A DNA stretch of 64,000 bases from a bacterium. Its GTDB lineage: Bacteria; Hinthialibacterota; Hinthialibacteria; H5-UNCL2. Positions 26,764-35,586 of the stretch are shown piece after piece. The stretch is from the NCBI GenBank assembly GCA_015075175.1, contig JABTUV010000001.1, forward strand, positions 558,001 to 622,000. Reading direction: 5' to 3'. Position numbers and translations under genes: made by a program. Numbering within the stretch: the first letter of the stretch is position 1; the number at the start of each line of letters is the position of its first letter. Below the pieces are notes generated by a model, which searched no databases, had not been told where the DNA came from, and saw only the letters and a list, made by a program, of their open reading frames with translations.

Positions 26764-29700
26764 GATCCGCAGCAGCATCCCTTGACCGCGGTGGGATTCA
26801 ATCCGGGCGACGGGTTGACCGTGCTCAGCTTCACCGGCCCCTTCATCGATCCCGATGTTCCTTTCAACGTGCTGTCCTTCACCACGCTGGTGGTCCAGCA
26901 AGTCGGGCAGCAGCCGGTGATCGTGGAATCCGACACCATCTTCAACGACCAGTTTTTCTGGACCGAGAACACCACCAATCTTCAGGTCACGCCGCAGCAG
27001 TGGAGCCTTTACGCGGCGGCGCTGCACGAGGGCGGGGCGATTCTGGGCCTGGGCAGCACCTACCTGCGCGCGCCGCTCCTTGACCTCAACCAGGTGTTTT
27101 TCCGCCCCGACCTGTCCGAGCAACTGTCGTTTGCGCCCATCATGTTCCCGTGGACGATTTCCAGCGCTTCGGCGCCCTTTACCGGCATCAACGCGATTGC
27201 GCGCGACGACGAGGTGGGCGTCTCCGAACTGTATCCTTCCATCGACTATTACGACCAGGTGGGAACCATCAAGGGGCGGCTGTTCGACGCGCAGAGCGGC
27301 AAGCCGGTCTTCCCCGTGCACGTGACGGCTTTCAACGCCAACACGCGCCAGCCGATCGTCAGCGAAGTGAACAGCAAGGACGGCAGTTTCCAGGTGCGGG
27401 GCCTGCCGGCGGGTCCGTACTTTCTTCTGTTCGAGCCGGCGCCGCCGCTGTTCCTCTTTTCCCCCTATTTCAGCGTGACGCCGGTGAACTTCATCCCCAC
27501 GTTCTACCAGGGGGTCTTGCGCGCGCCCACGGCCGGCATCATCCAGATTCCCGCCAACGCGGAGATGAAAATCGTCCAGGTCGCCGCCGGCAAGACCACC
27601 TCCGGCGTCGAGCAGGGGCTGATTCTCGGCTTTACCGGCAACGACCGGTTCGAGCCCAACGATGAGCTTTTGCTGTCGCCGGAGATTACGCCCACCAGCG
27701 ACCCCACGCAGGGTCCCATCGCAGTGATCCAGGACGTGGACAACAACCTGCGCGACCTGGACGTGTACCGGTTTTTCGCCAACCAGGGGGACCTGGTGCG
27801 CATCCGGGTGCTGGCGCGGCAGCTGGGTTCGGCGCTGGACGCGCGCGTGCGGCTTTACTCGGGCGCCGCGCTGGAACGCTACGCCGAACAGAATCCGAAT
27901 CAGCCCGACCCCACTCGCATGTTCCGCGACGTGCCGCCGCTGGCCCTGGAGGACAATGACCCCGAGACCGGCGCGCTCGACCCCGATCTGACCTATCGCG
28001 TGCAGGAGGGCGGCGCGTTCGTGGTGGTGGTGGACCGTTCGCCCCTGCAGGCCGTGCCTGCGCGCACCGACCCGCGCATCGACTATTACCAACTGGTGAT
28101 CGAGATTCTCTCGGGGGTGGTTCCCATCCCGCCCGAGTCGGATCCGTTCCCGGTGCTGTCGCTCAACCTGTCCGCGCAGGAGCTGGGGCTTAATCCGTCC
28201 AACTCGCAACTTTTGGAGATCACCTTATCCATCCGGGACTACAACAACGACGGGGACATCACCTACGATCCGGGCAATCCGCTGGCGGTCAACGACTTCA
28301 AGGATCCGATCACGGCCCAGGGCAGCCTGACGCAGAGCGGGGTGGCGCTGTATCGCAACGACGGGCCGGAAGTGGGCAAGTTCGACTTTAACATCGATAA
28401 TCCGGCCGCGGGCGACCGGCCGGTGTCGCTGTCGGAGATTCGCGTGATCGAGCACAGCGGTGAGGAGATTCGCGTCACGCTGGTTTTGGCGGGGCAGGAG
28501 CTGTTGCCCGCCGAGGCGGATAACACGGTGGACTACTGGATCGCGCTGCGCTCCAGCCTCAACCTGGCGCAGGGGGACGACTTCACCGTCAGCATTCCGG
28601 CGGGCGGGATCAAGGTGCGCGATTTGGTGGGCGGCCAGCCGCGGGATCTATCGGTGTTCTCCAGCGTCTATCCCAGCGCGGAAAAGCAGAACATCTACAG
28701 CGGGGACATCGTGAAGTTCACCATGCCCCTGCAGCCGTCGCCGGACGGCCAGCGCATCAACGCGCGTTCCACGCCGACCGCCGTTTTGGGCCTCAACGTC
28801 AAGGGCGCCGCGGGCGAGGAGTATTGGCTGCACCAGATAGACGTGACACTGGTGGGAACCAACGCGCTCTTGTTCCTGCGCGCGTTAGATTACTCGTCGG
28901 TGATTCAGAACGAGCTGTCCGGCACTCTGTTGCCACAGTTGACCGCCGGTCAGGACACCTTCCGGCTCAACGATCTCCTGGACCTTTCGGTGAGTGGACG
29001 CGGCGGCATCGGCATTTATCGAGACAATGACGGCCTGGACGCCCAGGGCAACCCGGTGGGCAAGGACGGCATGTTTGAAGAAGACGTGGACCTTCCCATC
29101 GAGCTGGAGTCGAGTGAAAACCCCCAGCTGGGACGCAGTGAGATTCCGCGCCGGCTGGTGGGGGCGCTGGTCCCGCCGTACATGGACAAGCTGCATGAGT
29201 TCGGTTCGACGCTTGACCTCGTAGACGCGCAGGCTTACGTGTTGACGCTGACGCTGAGGCGCGAGGGCCAGCAGGACAGGCTGCGTATCCCGGATACCGA
29301 TCAGGCTTCCAGCAACAGCGGCGGAGCCGATTTTCACGTGGTGGTTCGCACCAGCGGCAAGGTTTCCGCCATGGACACGTTCCTTCCCATCGTGCAGGTG
29401 GGCGGGGTGCGCGTGGCCAACGGCCTCAACGTACCGCCCGTGCCGGGGGAGGAGGTGGTGTCGGTCCGGTCCCTGTCGCGCCTGGACGACAGCTCCATTC
29501 CCCAGACCCGCTCCCTGATCTGCCGGCCCCGGCCCGAGATCACCGTCTCGGACCTTACGAGCGAGACCAGCGTTCTCGTGTCGGAAGGCGAGGACACGCG
29601 CCTGCCCGTGTTCGGCATCAATGCCAACGACCGCGGCCAGAACGCCTTCCGCATCTTCGCCACGGGCGACTACGTCACCGACCGGTATTTCAACCAGTCG

Positions 29701-32082
29701 TACACCTTTGACGCCTTTACGGTCGTGATCACGCAGGTGCTGCCGGGCCAGCCGGCGCGCGAGGTCTATCCCGCCAGCGGCACACTGGATGAGTTTGTGG
29801 ACATTTTGCAGTACTTGGACCGCAACCCGGTGATTCCCGCCGGCGGCATGAACCTTTACTTCGACGACGACACGCCCATCGGCGACGGCATCGACAACGA
29901 CGGCGATTTTCTCATCGACGAGGAACTCGTCAACAACATCGACGACGACATGGACGGGGCCATTGACGAGGACGTGGGCGACGGCGATCCGGCGGGACTG
30001 AACGGCGTCTGGGACCCGGTGGACGACGTGCATCCCGGCGGGCGCTTCTTCCGCTTGAGCCGCCGCATCAATCCCATCATTCCGCCGGCCGGCGATCCCA
30101 TCACATATACCCGCCGCCACGTTTTCAGCAACGCCAACTACCGGCTGCACGATCCGCTGACGGTCACCGAGGTGAACAACGCGCTGCGGTTGCGCGTGCC
30201 GCTGCTCATGACGGTCCAGGAGGAGGGCCGCGAGTTCTCGTTCAGCGAGTACTGGGGCGTGATCAACGATCCGCTCACGATCAATTTTGACAACGTGTTC
30301 ATTCGCACCGACTTCCAGCCGATCTGGACCGGTGTCACCGCCTTCTCCAGCGCCGCCGAAGGCGAGATCGTGTACAATGGTCCCGGCGAGATCAAGGATG
30401 CCGACACCGTGCCTCTTTTCGAGATGGCCGGGTACTATGTGGACTTCCCCGACACGGTAAACCCGCAGACCGACTTCCCCGTGCAGACGACCTACAGCGC
30501 CGTGGTTGAGTTTCCTGACGACGACATCGGGGCGACCGCAGGCCCGGATTACTTCCTGGTGGCTTCGGCCAGTCCCTCCGCTACGCCGGAAGTGCTGATT
30601 CGTTTCGAGTTCCCCTCCGGCGGCGTGGAGTACAGCGTGTTTCAGTCGCGCTGGGTGAACTTCAACGGCGCCTTTCCGGGGACCGGCGGGAATCGGGTCA
30701 AGACGGGGCCGATCCGAGTGCAGGGGCAGGCGATCATGCCCACGCTGCGCATCATTCAGCCCGGGCCGGGCGCCAACATTGCGACCAAGGACCAGACCTT
30801 CAATATTACCTGGCGGGCGGACGATCCCGACAGCATCGCCGAGATCAGGCTCTACCTGGACACGGACGCCATCGCCGGCAACGGGCTGATCGCCGGCTCG
30901 ACGGTGACGCGCATTGAGTTGACCGCCTCGCCCCTGCGCGAGGGCATCAACCCCGAGTTTTTCATCGTCAATCTCAGCCAGGTCCTCAGCGATCCGCGCT
31001 ATCGGCACCTGGGCTTTTCGCTGTCCGATCCCGCGCTGCGGTTCTACGTGGTCGCGGAGATCTACGATCGCGTGGTGGACGGGCAGCCGGATCCCGAGCG
31101 ATCGGTGACGGTGTACTCGAACGGGTACATCACGCCGTTCCGGTTGTCGGCGGCGGGACTGGTAGCTGATTATATCAAGCTGCATCGCAACGGGACGCTG
31201 TCGTCGTTCGGCGAGGCGCCCATCATCTTCAACTTCCAGCAGACGGCCAACCTGGCACTGGACTTCGAGATCACGCAGTCGGGCGGGGGCGCCTTGGGCC
31301 TCATGTCGGACGGGCAGGTGCGGGCGTCGGGCAACGTCGAGGGCCTGAACGGCGTGGTGTTCGGACAGGGCCTGGTGGACCTGACGCGGCTGGCGGGCGG
31401 CTTGCGCCAGGTCGCCGACGCGGTAGACATGGAGGTGGATTTCGGCCGCGGCGGGTTGGTGATCCTGGGTCGTTCGGGTGAATTGGCCGCTTACGGCTCG
31501 CTGTATCCCGAGAGCTTCATTGAGGCGCTTTCCAGCCAGGCGCAGGCGCGCGTGGCGGCGCTTTCCGGCGTCACCGCCGTCGATGTCGAGCTGGCGCCCG
31601 GCTTTGCCGGCGGCTACGTGCTCCTCTCCAACGGCGAAGTGCTGCGCGGGGGGACGGCCGGCGGTACCGGCAGCGGCGCCTCCAGCGGCGCTCCCGCCGT
31701 GGATCTAACCCTCCTGCCCGCGGGCAACGGTTACTACATCCTTTATGCGGATGGAACCGTCACCGCCGCGGGCGACGCCTCCACCGAGCTGGCGCGCCTG
31801 GCCACCCCGCTCAACCGCGCCGACGCCAGGGACCTGGAGGTCACGTTCAGCAGTGAAGGCCCGGGCCTCCTCATTCTGCGCGGGACCGGCCAGGTCGTCG
31901 CCTACGGCAGCGTGGAGATCGGTTTCGACGCGACCCGCTCGGAGAATCTGAGGACTACCGTGCCATCAGGTGTTCGGTTCCGCCGGTCAGGATCGCCAGG
32001 CGGTCCGGGAAGTGCTGGAGGCGCTCTATACGGCCTATACCAACGAGGACATTGGCAGTTTCATGGCCCGCGTGGCGACTGA
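26764..32082 (+). CDS. Giant secreted protein C, main part: degenerate matrixin, CarboxypepD_reg, PPC, shared modules, Ig-like and propeller
   Basis: It continues the frame of the upstream fragment after the TAA; no credible independent start exists. The equivalent of the matrixin helix reads LHEGGAILGLGS. The first His and the Glu are kept, but the second and third zinc histidines are replaced, so it should not bind catalytic zinc normally. Next come GTIKGRLFDAQSGKPVFP (CarboxypepD_reg-like) and NDRFEPNDELLLSPEI with DVYRFFANQGDLVRI (PPC-like). Three shared modules start near 28165, 28780 and 29606, with the D-rich insert GDGIDNDGDFLIDEE at 29880. An Ig-like segment (TFNITWRADDPDS) sits at 30790. 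A propeller-like region (LHRNGTLSSFGEAP, LLILRGTGQVVAYGS) covers 31170-31925. Near 31945-31975 the frame shifts and the protein continues in the next entry. There is no dockerin. Confidence 0.8.
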   Translation, partial: DPQQHPLTAVGFNPGDGLTVLSFTGPFIDPDVPFNVLSFTTLVVQQVGQQPVIVESDTIFNDQFFWTENTTNLQVTPQQWSLYAAALHEGGAILGLGSTYLRAPLLDLNQVFFRPDLSEQLSFAPIMFPWTISSASAPFTGINAIARDDEVGVSELYPSIDYYDQVGTIKGRLFDAQSGKPVFPVHVTAFNANTRQPIVSEVNSKDGSFQVRGLPAGPYFLLFEPAPPLFLFSPYFSVTPVNFIPTFYQGVLRAPTAGIIQIPANAEMKIVQVAAGKTTSGVEQGLILGFTGNDRFEPNDELLLSPEITPTSDPTQGPIAVIQDVDNNLRDLDVYRFFANQGDLVRIRVLARQLGSALDARVRLYSGAALERYAEQNPNQPDPTRMFRDVPPLALEDNDPETGALDPDLTYRVQEGGAFVVVVDRSPLQAVPARTDPRIDYYQLVIEILSGVVPIPPESDPFPVLSLNLSAQELGLNPSNSQLLEITLSIRDYNNDGDITYDPGNPLAVNDFKDPITAQGSLTQSGVALYRNDGPEVGKFDFNIDNPAAGDRPVSLSEIRVIEHSGEEIRVTLVLAGQELLPAEADNTVDYWIALRSSLNLAQGDDFTVSIPAGGIKVRDLVGGQPRDLSVFSSVYPSAEKQNIYSGDIVKFTMPLQPSPDGQRINARSTPTAVLGLNVKGAAGEEYWLHQIDVTLVGTNALLFLRALDYSSVIQNELSGTLLPQLTAGQDTFRLNDLLDLSVSGRGGIGIYRDNDGLDAQGNPVGKDGMFEEDVDLPIELESSENPQLGRSEIPRRLVGALVPPYMDKLHEFGSTLDLVDAQAYVLTLTLRREGQQDRLRIPDTDQASSNSGGADFHVVVRTSGKVSAMDTFLPIVQVGGVRVANGLNVPPVPGEEVVSVRSLSRLDDSSIPQTRSLICRPRPEITVSDLTSETSVLVSEGEDTRLPVFGINANDRGQNAFRIFATGDYVTDRYFNQSYTFDAFTVVITQVLPGQPAREVYPASGTLDEFVDILQYLDRNPVIPAGGMNLYFDDDTPIGDGIDNDGDFLIDEELVNNIDDDMDGAIDEDVGDGDPAGLNGVWDPVDDVHPGGRFFRLSRRINPIIPPAGDPITYTRRHVFSNANYRLHDPLTVTEVNNALRLRVPLLMTVQEEGREFSFSEYWGVINDPLTINFDNVFIRTDFQPIWTGVTAFSSAAEGEIVYNGPGEIKDADTVPLFEMAGYYVDFPDTVNPQTDFPVQTTYSAVVEFPDDDIGATAGPDYFLVASASPSATPEVLIRFEFPSGGVEYSVFQSRWVNFNGAFPGTGGNRVKTGPIRVQGQAIMPTLRIIQPGPGANIATKDQTFNITWRADDPDSIAEIRLYLDTDAIAGNGLIAGSTVTRIELTASPLREGINPEFFIVNLSQVLSDPRYRHLGFSLSDPALRFYVVAEIYDRVVDGQPDPERSVTVYSNGYITPFRLSAAGLVADYIKLHRNGTLSSFGEAPIIFNFQQTANLALDFEITQSGGGALGLMSDGQVRASGNVEGLNGVVFGQGLVDLTRLAGGLRQVADAVDMEVDFGRGGLVILGRSGELAAYGSLYPESFIEALSSQAQARVAALSGVTAVDVELAPGFAGGYVLLSNGEVLRGGTAGGTGSGASSGAPAVDLTLLPAGNGYYILYADGTVTAAGDASTELARLATPLNRADARDLEVTFSSEGPGLLILRGTGQVVAYGSVEIGFDATRSENLRTTVPSGVRFRRSGSPGGPGSAGGALYGLYQRGHWQFHGPRGD

Positions 32083-33289
32083 TTACCAGGACAACTCCGG
32101 CAACAACCGCGACCAGTTGCGCCAGTGCCTGTCGCAGATTTTCGATACCTATGAAATGCGGCGCAACCTGGCCCAGCGCAGCCTGATTACCCAGACGACG
32201 GAGGAGAATCCCAAGATCGAGGTGCTGGGCAACGTGGCTTCCGCCACCGTCGTCACCAGCGACGCCTACAAGATTCCCGAGCTGGCGTTCTTCGACGTGA
32301 ACGAGCAGGCGGACATCAACACCACCAACGTGACTTTCCGTTTTCCGCGCAGCGGCGGCGACGTGGATCGGATTCCCTTCAACCAGACGGCCACGCTCAT
32401 CGAGCTAGGCGACGGGCGCGGCTGGTTCCTGGAGGTTTACGATATCGAGGAAGTCGGGCGGGTGGACGTGGGCCAGGATTTCGACGGTCTGGACAACCTG
32501 ATATCGGGCCAGAGCACGACCGACTTCGACTTCATCACGCGCTACAACCGGGTGGTGCAGCGGTGGGCGTTCGAGCGGCAGCGCACGGAGGGGCCGCGCC
32601 GCATCAGCCTGGTTTACGACGGGCCGCGCGGCAACAACGTCTACATGCTGCTGTTTCATCGTTATCTTCTGGACCGGCAGAATCGCTTTACGCCGCCCGA
32701 GCTTCTGATCCGCTGGTACTCGGGGCGCGAGGTGGTGTTCCGCAATCGGGGGCTGTTCTGGGAGTTCCGCTACAGCGGGACGCGCTGGGAGCTGGTGCGC
32801 GGGCAGATGATCATGGTGCTGCCGTTGCGCGACGCGGACGTGGATCCCACCCAAGAGACGGTGCAGGATCCGATCGGCTTCTCCTTCCGCCAGCGCGGCC
32901 CGGCGATCGAGTTCTTCGAGGGCGACGTCGATTTCCACTACATCGACGAGGCGCTGGAGACGGTTTGCACGCTCGGCGGCATCGTGGACCTGACCGACCA
33001 GTTCGGCATCGACAGCATCGAGGAGGCGGTCTCGCGGCTGGAGGAGATGAAGAAGATTTCCCGCGCACTCCTGCAGCCTACTTCCACGCCCGTGGTGGAT
33101 CACGTCTACATGGTGCTCAGCTGCGACGGCGGACCTTCGGATTCATCCGGGTGCTGGAGATTTTCAACAAGGACGATGAGCCGACCTTTGACGACGACAA
33201 CGAGGCTGTTGGTGGACAGCGCGCTGATCTTCCGACTGGCGGTTCGAGGAGACGTTCAAGTTGGGGCAGTAGAAGGGGAGGCGACGTGA
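31970..33289 (+). CDS. Giant C, C-terminal part: NTF2/SnoaL-like domain and beta-rich tail (several frameshifts)
   Basis: The frame opens after the propeller of giant C and begins AVREVLEALYTAYTNEDI, then FMARVATDYQDNSGNNRDQL. This is the classic start of an NTF2/DUF4440-like domain, and a second beta-rich region follows (RISLVYDGPRGNNVYMLLF). It is read as the C-terminus of giant C shifted by one frame near 31945-31975. Toward the end the homology jumps frame again at about 33125 (TFGFIRVLEIFNKDDEPTF lies in the +2 frame). It jumps back near 33215, and a last jump near 33242 gives FEETFKLGQ and a TAG at 33270-33272. At least four indels therefore affect the 3' part of giant C. The NTF2-like fold could bind a small ligand or be structural; no catalytic residues can be assigned. 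Confidence 0.62.
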   Translation: MFGSAGQDRQAVREVLEALYTAYTNEDIGSFMARVATDYQDNSGNNRDQLRQCLSQIFDTYEMRRNLAQRSLITQTTEENPKIEVLGNVASATVVTSDAYKIPELAFFDVNEQADINTTNVTFRFPRSGGDVDRIPFNQTATLIELGDGRGWFLEVYDIEEVGRVDVGQDFDGLDNLISGQSTTDFDFITRYNRVVQRWAFERQRTEGPRRISLVYDGPRGNNVYMLLFHRYLLDRQNRFTPPELLIRWYSGREVVFRNRGLFWEFRYSGTRWELVRGQMIMVLPLRDADVDPTQETVQDPIGFSFRQRGPAIEFFEGDVDFHYIDEALETVCTLGGIVDLTDQFGIDSIEEAVSRLEEMKKISRALLQPTSTPVVDHVYMVLSCDGGPSDSSGCWRFSTRTMSRPLTTTTRLLVDSALIFRLAVRGDVQVGAVEGEAT

Positions 33290-34284
33290 ACGCGCGTTGG
33301 CCGGTGTAATTGCTCATAGGCGTGACGGCGTTTGCGCTGGCGGTGCTGTTGTGGCTGCCGCCGCCGCCTTCGCGGGAGGTGCGTGCGCTGCCGGCGCCGC
33401 CCGCCGCGCCGCCGGAATCCGCAGCGTCCCTGTGGCCCGGAGCCGGCGTTTGCGCCGGTTGCGGCGGCTCCGCGCCCGCCACGGACGCCCTATTCGCCTC
33501 CACGGACGAGTAGCGTCGGCGAGCGCGTGCTGGCCTCGCTGCCTTCCTCCACTGACCATCCCAACGCCAGGTCCGCAGGGCTCTTCGCCATCCTGGCGAC
33601 GCAGTACGTGTACGTCGGTTTCACCGAGTTCAACGACAGCCGCCGCGGGACCCTCATGCGCCGCTCCAACCGCGAGCGCATCGCCGTACAGGAGCGGACG
33701 GAAATCGACGGCATGACGGTGCGTTCGCTGGACCGCGAGCGCTGCGTTTTGGCCCAGGGTCCCAATACCTACACGCTCTACCTGGTGGACATGGACTATA
33801 TCGAGCGGGTCAGGAACCAGTTGCCGCTGCCCGTGCCAGCAGCAGGATCAGGCCAAGTGCTGCAGCGCTATTACGAGGAGATGTTCAACCGGCCGGAGCG
33901 GGCGCGCAACGCGCGCGTGGGCGAGGTCAACTATCCGACGCGGCCGCTTTCGCCGGAAGAGGAGGAAGAGGGCAAGCGCGCCTACGTGGACGCCACGCTG
34001 GGGCCAAAGTTGGACCGGATGCGGCAGGGCAGGTCGGGGAAGAATCTCCATCCGGGCGCGGCGCTCTCTCCCGACGAGCGCGGCAACAGGACCCTCTCAG
34101 CGGTCCGCCCCAGCATCCCAGCCAGATGCGACCGCTCACGCCAGGGTAGTATCGCGAGGCCTTCCGGCGTTATTGGGAGCGCAACTGGCCGGGCCGCACG
34201 CCCCTGCCCGGGGCCGACGAGCCGCCTCCCCCGCCCGCCGATCTCTCCGATATTGTGGTTGAGCGCCGCGGCGGTTCGCGCTAA
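33286..34284 (+). pseudogene. GspC/PilP-like single-pass membrane protein 1, broken
   Basis: The GTG at 33286 follows GGGGAGG. It encodes VNARWPV, a TAA (33307-33309), then LLIGVTAFALAVLLWLP and a proline/alanine-rich linker. Homology shifts frame near 33425-33450 into a beta domain (QYVYVGFTEFNDSRRG, IAVQERTEIDGMTVRSLD) and a helical C-terminus (RYYEEMFNRPERARN). It shifts again near 34080, passes an in-frame TAG at 34147-34149 and ends YWERNWPGRTPLP to TAA 34282-34284. The gene at 34318 has the same plan and is intact. There LTPEQIEKNRQAYY matches LTPG-stop-YREAFRRYW here, placing the TAG at a glutamine position. The fold resembles the periplasmic domains of GspC or PilP, but that is a tentative, topology-based call. 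Confidence 0.6.
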
Positions 34285-34317
34285 CATCAAGTTGCTGCCC
34301 GGAGGGACGGTGCAACG

Positions 34318-35244
34318 ATGAAAGACAAGCTGATGATCGTCGTGCTGTTGGCCGCGGTACTGGTCGCGGTGCTGGCCGTGATTCTGGTGAACCGGCGTCC
34401 CGCCCCGCCGGTCGTGCCAGTGCGACCCGTGGCGGTCGAGCGGCCGGTTAAGCCCGAGACGCCGCCGGTGGTTGTTCGTCCTCCCATAGAAGACGTGCCT
34501 GTCGCCGTGGCGCAACCTGTCGAGGCGCCCGTTGCGGCCACGCCCGAGTTACCGTCGTCCACTTCCGAACCGGAGTACAGCGACTTCGACAACCTCCAGT
34601 GGATTCACTCCAAGTACGTTTACGAGAGCTTCACGCAACTGGGTTCCACGCGCGTGGGCAAGATGTTCAATCACGAGAGCCGGCAGACATTCACCATCAA
34701 CGAGGGCGACGAACTGGAGCCGGGCACGGGTGTGATGGTCGAGTCGCTTGATTCCGAGAAGGCCATCGTGCGGCTTCGGGACGCGACGGACACGATGATT
34801 TGCACCGGCAATCCCAGGTATGCCTTTCTGGAGGAGTGGCGCAAGAATCCGCAGCCGCCGACGCCCGAGGAGGAGCGGCTGGCGTTCGAGGTGTACATGG
34901 CGCAGCATGGGCTGCGAGCCAACCTGGCGGCGCGGCGCGCGGGGCGTCCCCCCGCGCCTGCCTGGCGCGAGCCGACCGAGGACGAGCTGCGCGATCAGAT
35001 GCGCCATTACCTGGCGACGACGGGCAAGGAGGCCGAGGAGTTCCAGAAGGATTACATCTGGACCCAGCCCAATCCGCGCCTCTTGACGCCCGAACAGATC
35101 GAGAAAAACCGCCAGGCCTACTACAAGGCGATGGGGATTCCGCCGGACACCAAGCCCATCTACCGCCACGAAGAGCGCTACGAGCCGCGCGTCAAGAAGC
35201 TGGGGCTGGAGGACGAAGTGGAAAATCCCCCCAGCGCGCCGTAA
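34318..35244 (+). CDS. GspC/PilP-like single-pass membrane protein 2
   Basis: A 308-aa intact protein; GGAGG precedes the ATG. It has an N-terminal membrane helix (LMIVVLLAAVLVAVLAVILV), a proline/valine-rich linker to about residue 80, and a compact beta domain near 95-165 (YVYESFTQLGSTRVG, FTINEGDELEPGTGVMVESL, KAIVRLRD). The remainder is a charged helical region. The plan (short cytosolic tail, one helix, flexible Pro-rich linker, small beta domain) is that of inner-membrane components such as GspC of type II secretion or PilP of type IV pili. No signature residues prove it. It is a paralogue of the broken gene just upstream and ends the giant-protein run, so a role in exporting or anchoring the giants is plausible but unproven. 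Confidence 0.62.
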   Translation: MKDKLMIVVLLAAVLVAVLAVILVNRRPAPPVVPVRPVAVERPVKPETPPVVVRPPIEDVPVAVAQPVEAPVAATPELPSSTSEPEYSDFDNLQWIHSKYVYESFTQLGSTRVGKMFNHESRQTFTINEGDELEPGTGVMVESLDSEKAIVRLRDATDTMICTGNPRYAFLEEWRKNPQPPTPEEERLAFEVYMAQHGLRANLAARRAGRPPAPAWREPTEDELRDQMRHYLATTGKEAEEFQKDYIWTQPNPRLLTPEQIEKNRQAYYKAMGIPPDTKPIYRHEERYEPRVKKLGLEDEVENPPSAP

Positions 35245-35259
35245 GCACGAACAAAACCA

Positions 35260-35345
35260 CCCCGACAGCCCTGAGCGCAGCCATACCACCACCCCGACAG
35301 CCCTGAGCGAAGCGCGGAGCGCGGAGTCGAAGGGCGGCGTTGAGC
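35260..35345. repeat. 'CGACAGCCCTGAGC' intergenic repeat
   Basis: CCACCCCGACAGCCCTGAGCG occurs here twice in tandem as the core ACAGCCCTGAGC (near 35270 and 35297), followed by GAGTCGAAGGGCGGCG. A related CCCTGAGC core occurs twice at 4690-4732 by the HicB remnant. The rest of 35245-35527 shows no convincing gene. Confidence 0.55.
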
Positions 35346-35527
35346 GCAAGCGTCTCACTCGAAGAGCGGCCTTCGACACGCGGCCCGAAGGGGGGGTCCT
35401 ACTTCCGCGCAGGCATCCGCCGGGCCGCTGCTCAGGCCTGTCGGTTTGGGTTATCGCGGCGGCGGGGAGAACAGCCACGGCCGTGTCCGCGACAGGCTTT
35501 CGATCCGTCGCGGCTTTCAGCCTTGCC

Positions 35528-35557
35528 TTGACAGACTCGCCGCGCGGTTGGTAGGTT
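35528..35557 (+). promoter_or_regulatory. Possible dapA promoter
   Basis: TTGACA (35528-35533) is followed after 18 bases by TAGGTT (35552-35557), about 30 bases before the dapA start. The -35 is perfect and the -10 is weak. Confidence 0.4.
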
Positions 35558-35586
35558 GGCGCTAATCTCTCCCCCAGGAGGCTCCC

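Noticed and set aside
26761-34149. Reassignment of TAA/TAG to a sense codon in this organism
   Set aside because: Several intact genes in the window end naturally with TAA (lptA, dapA, the sugar-binding lipoprotein, the beta-CASP gene) or TAG (the 51-aa gene), so general recoding does not fit.
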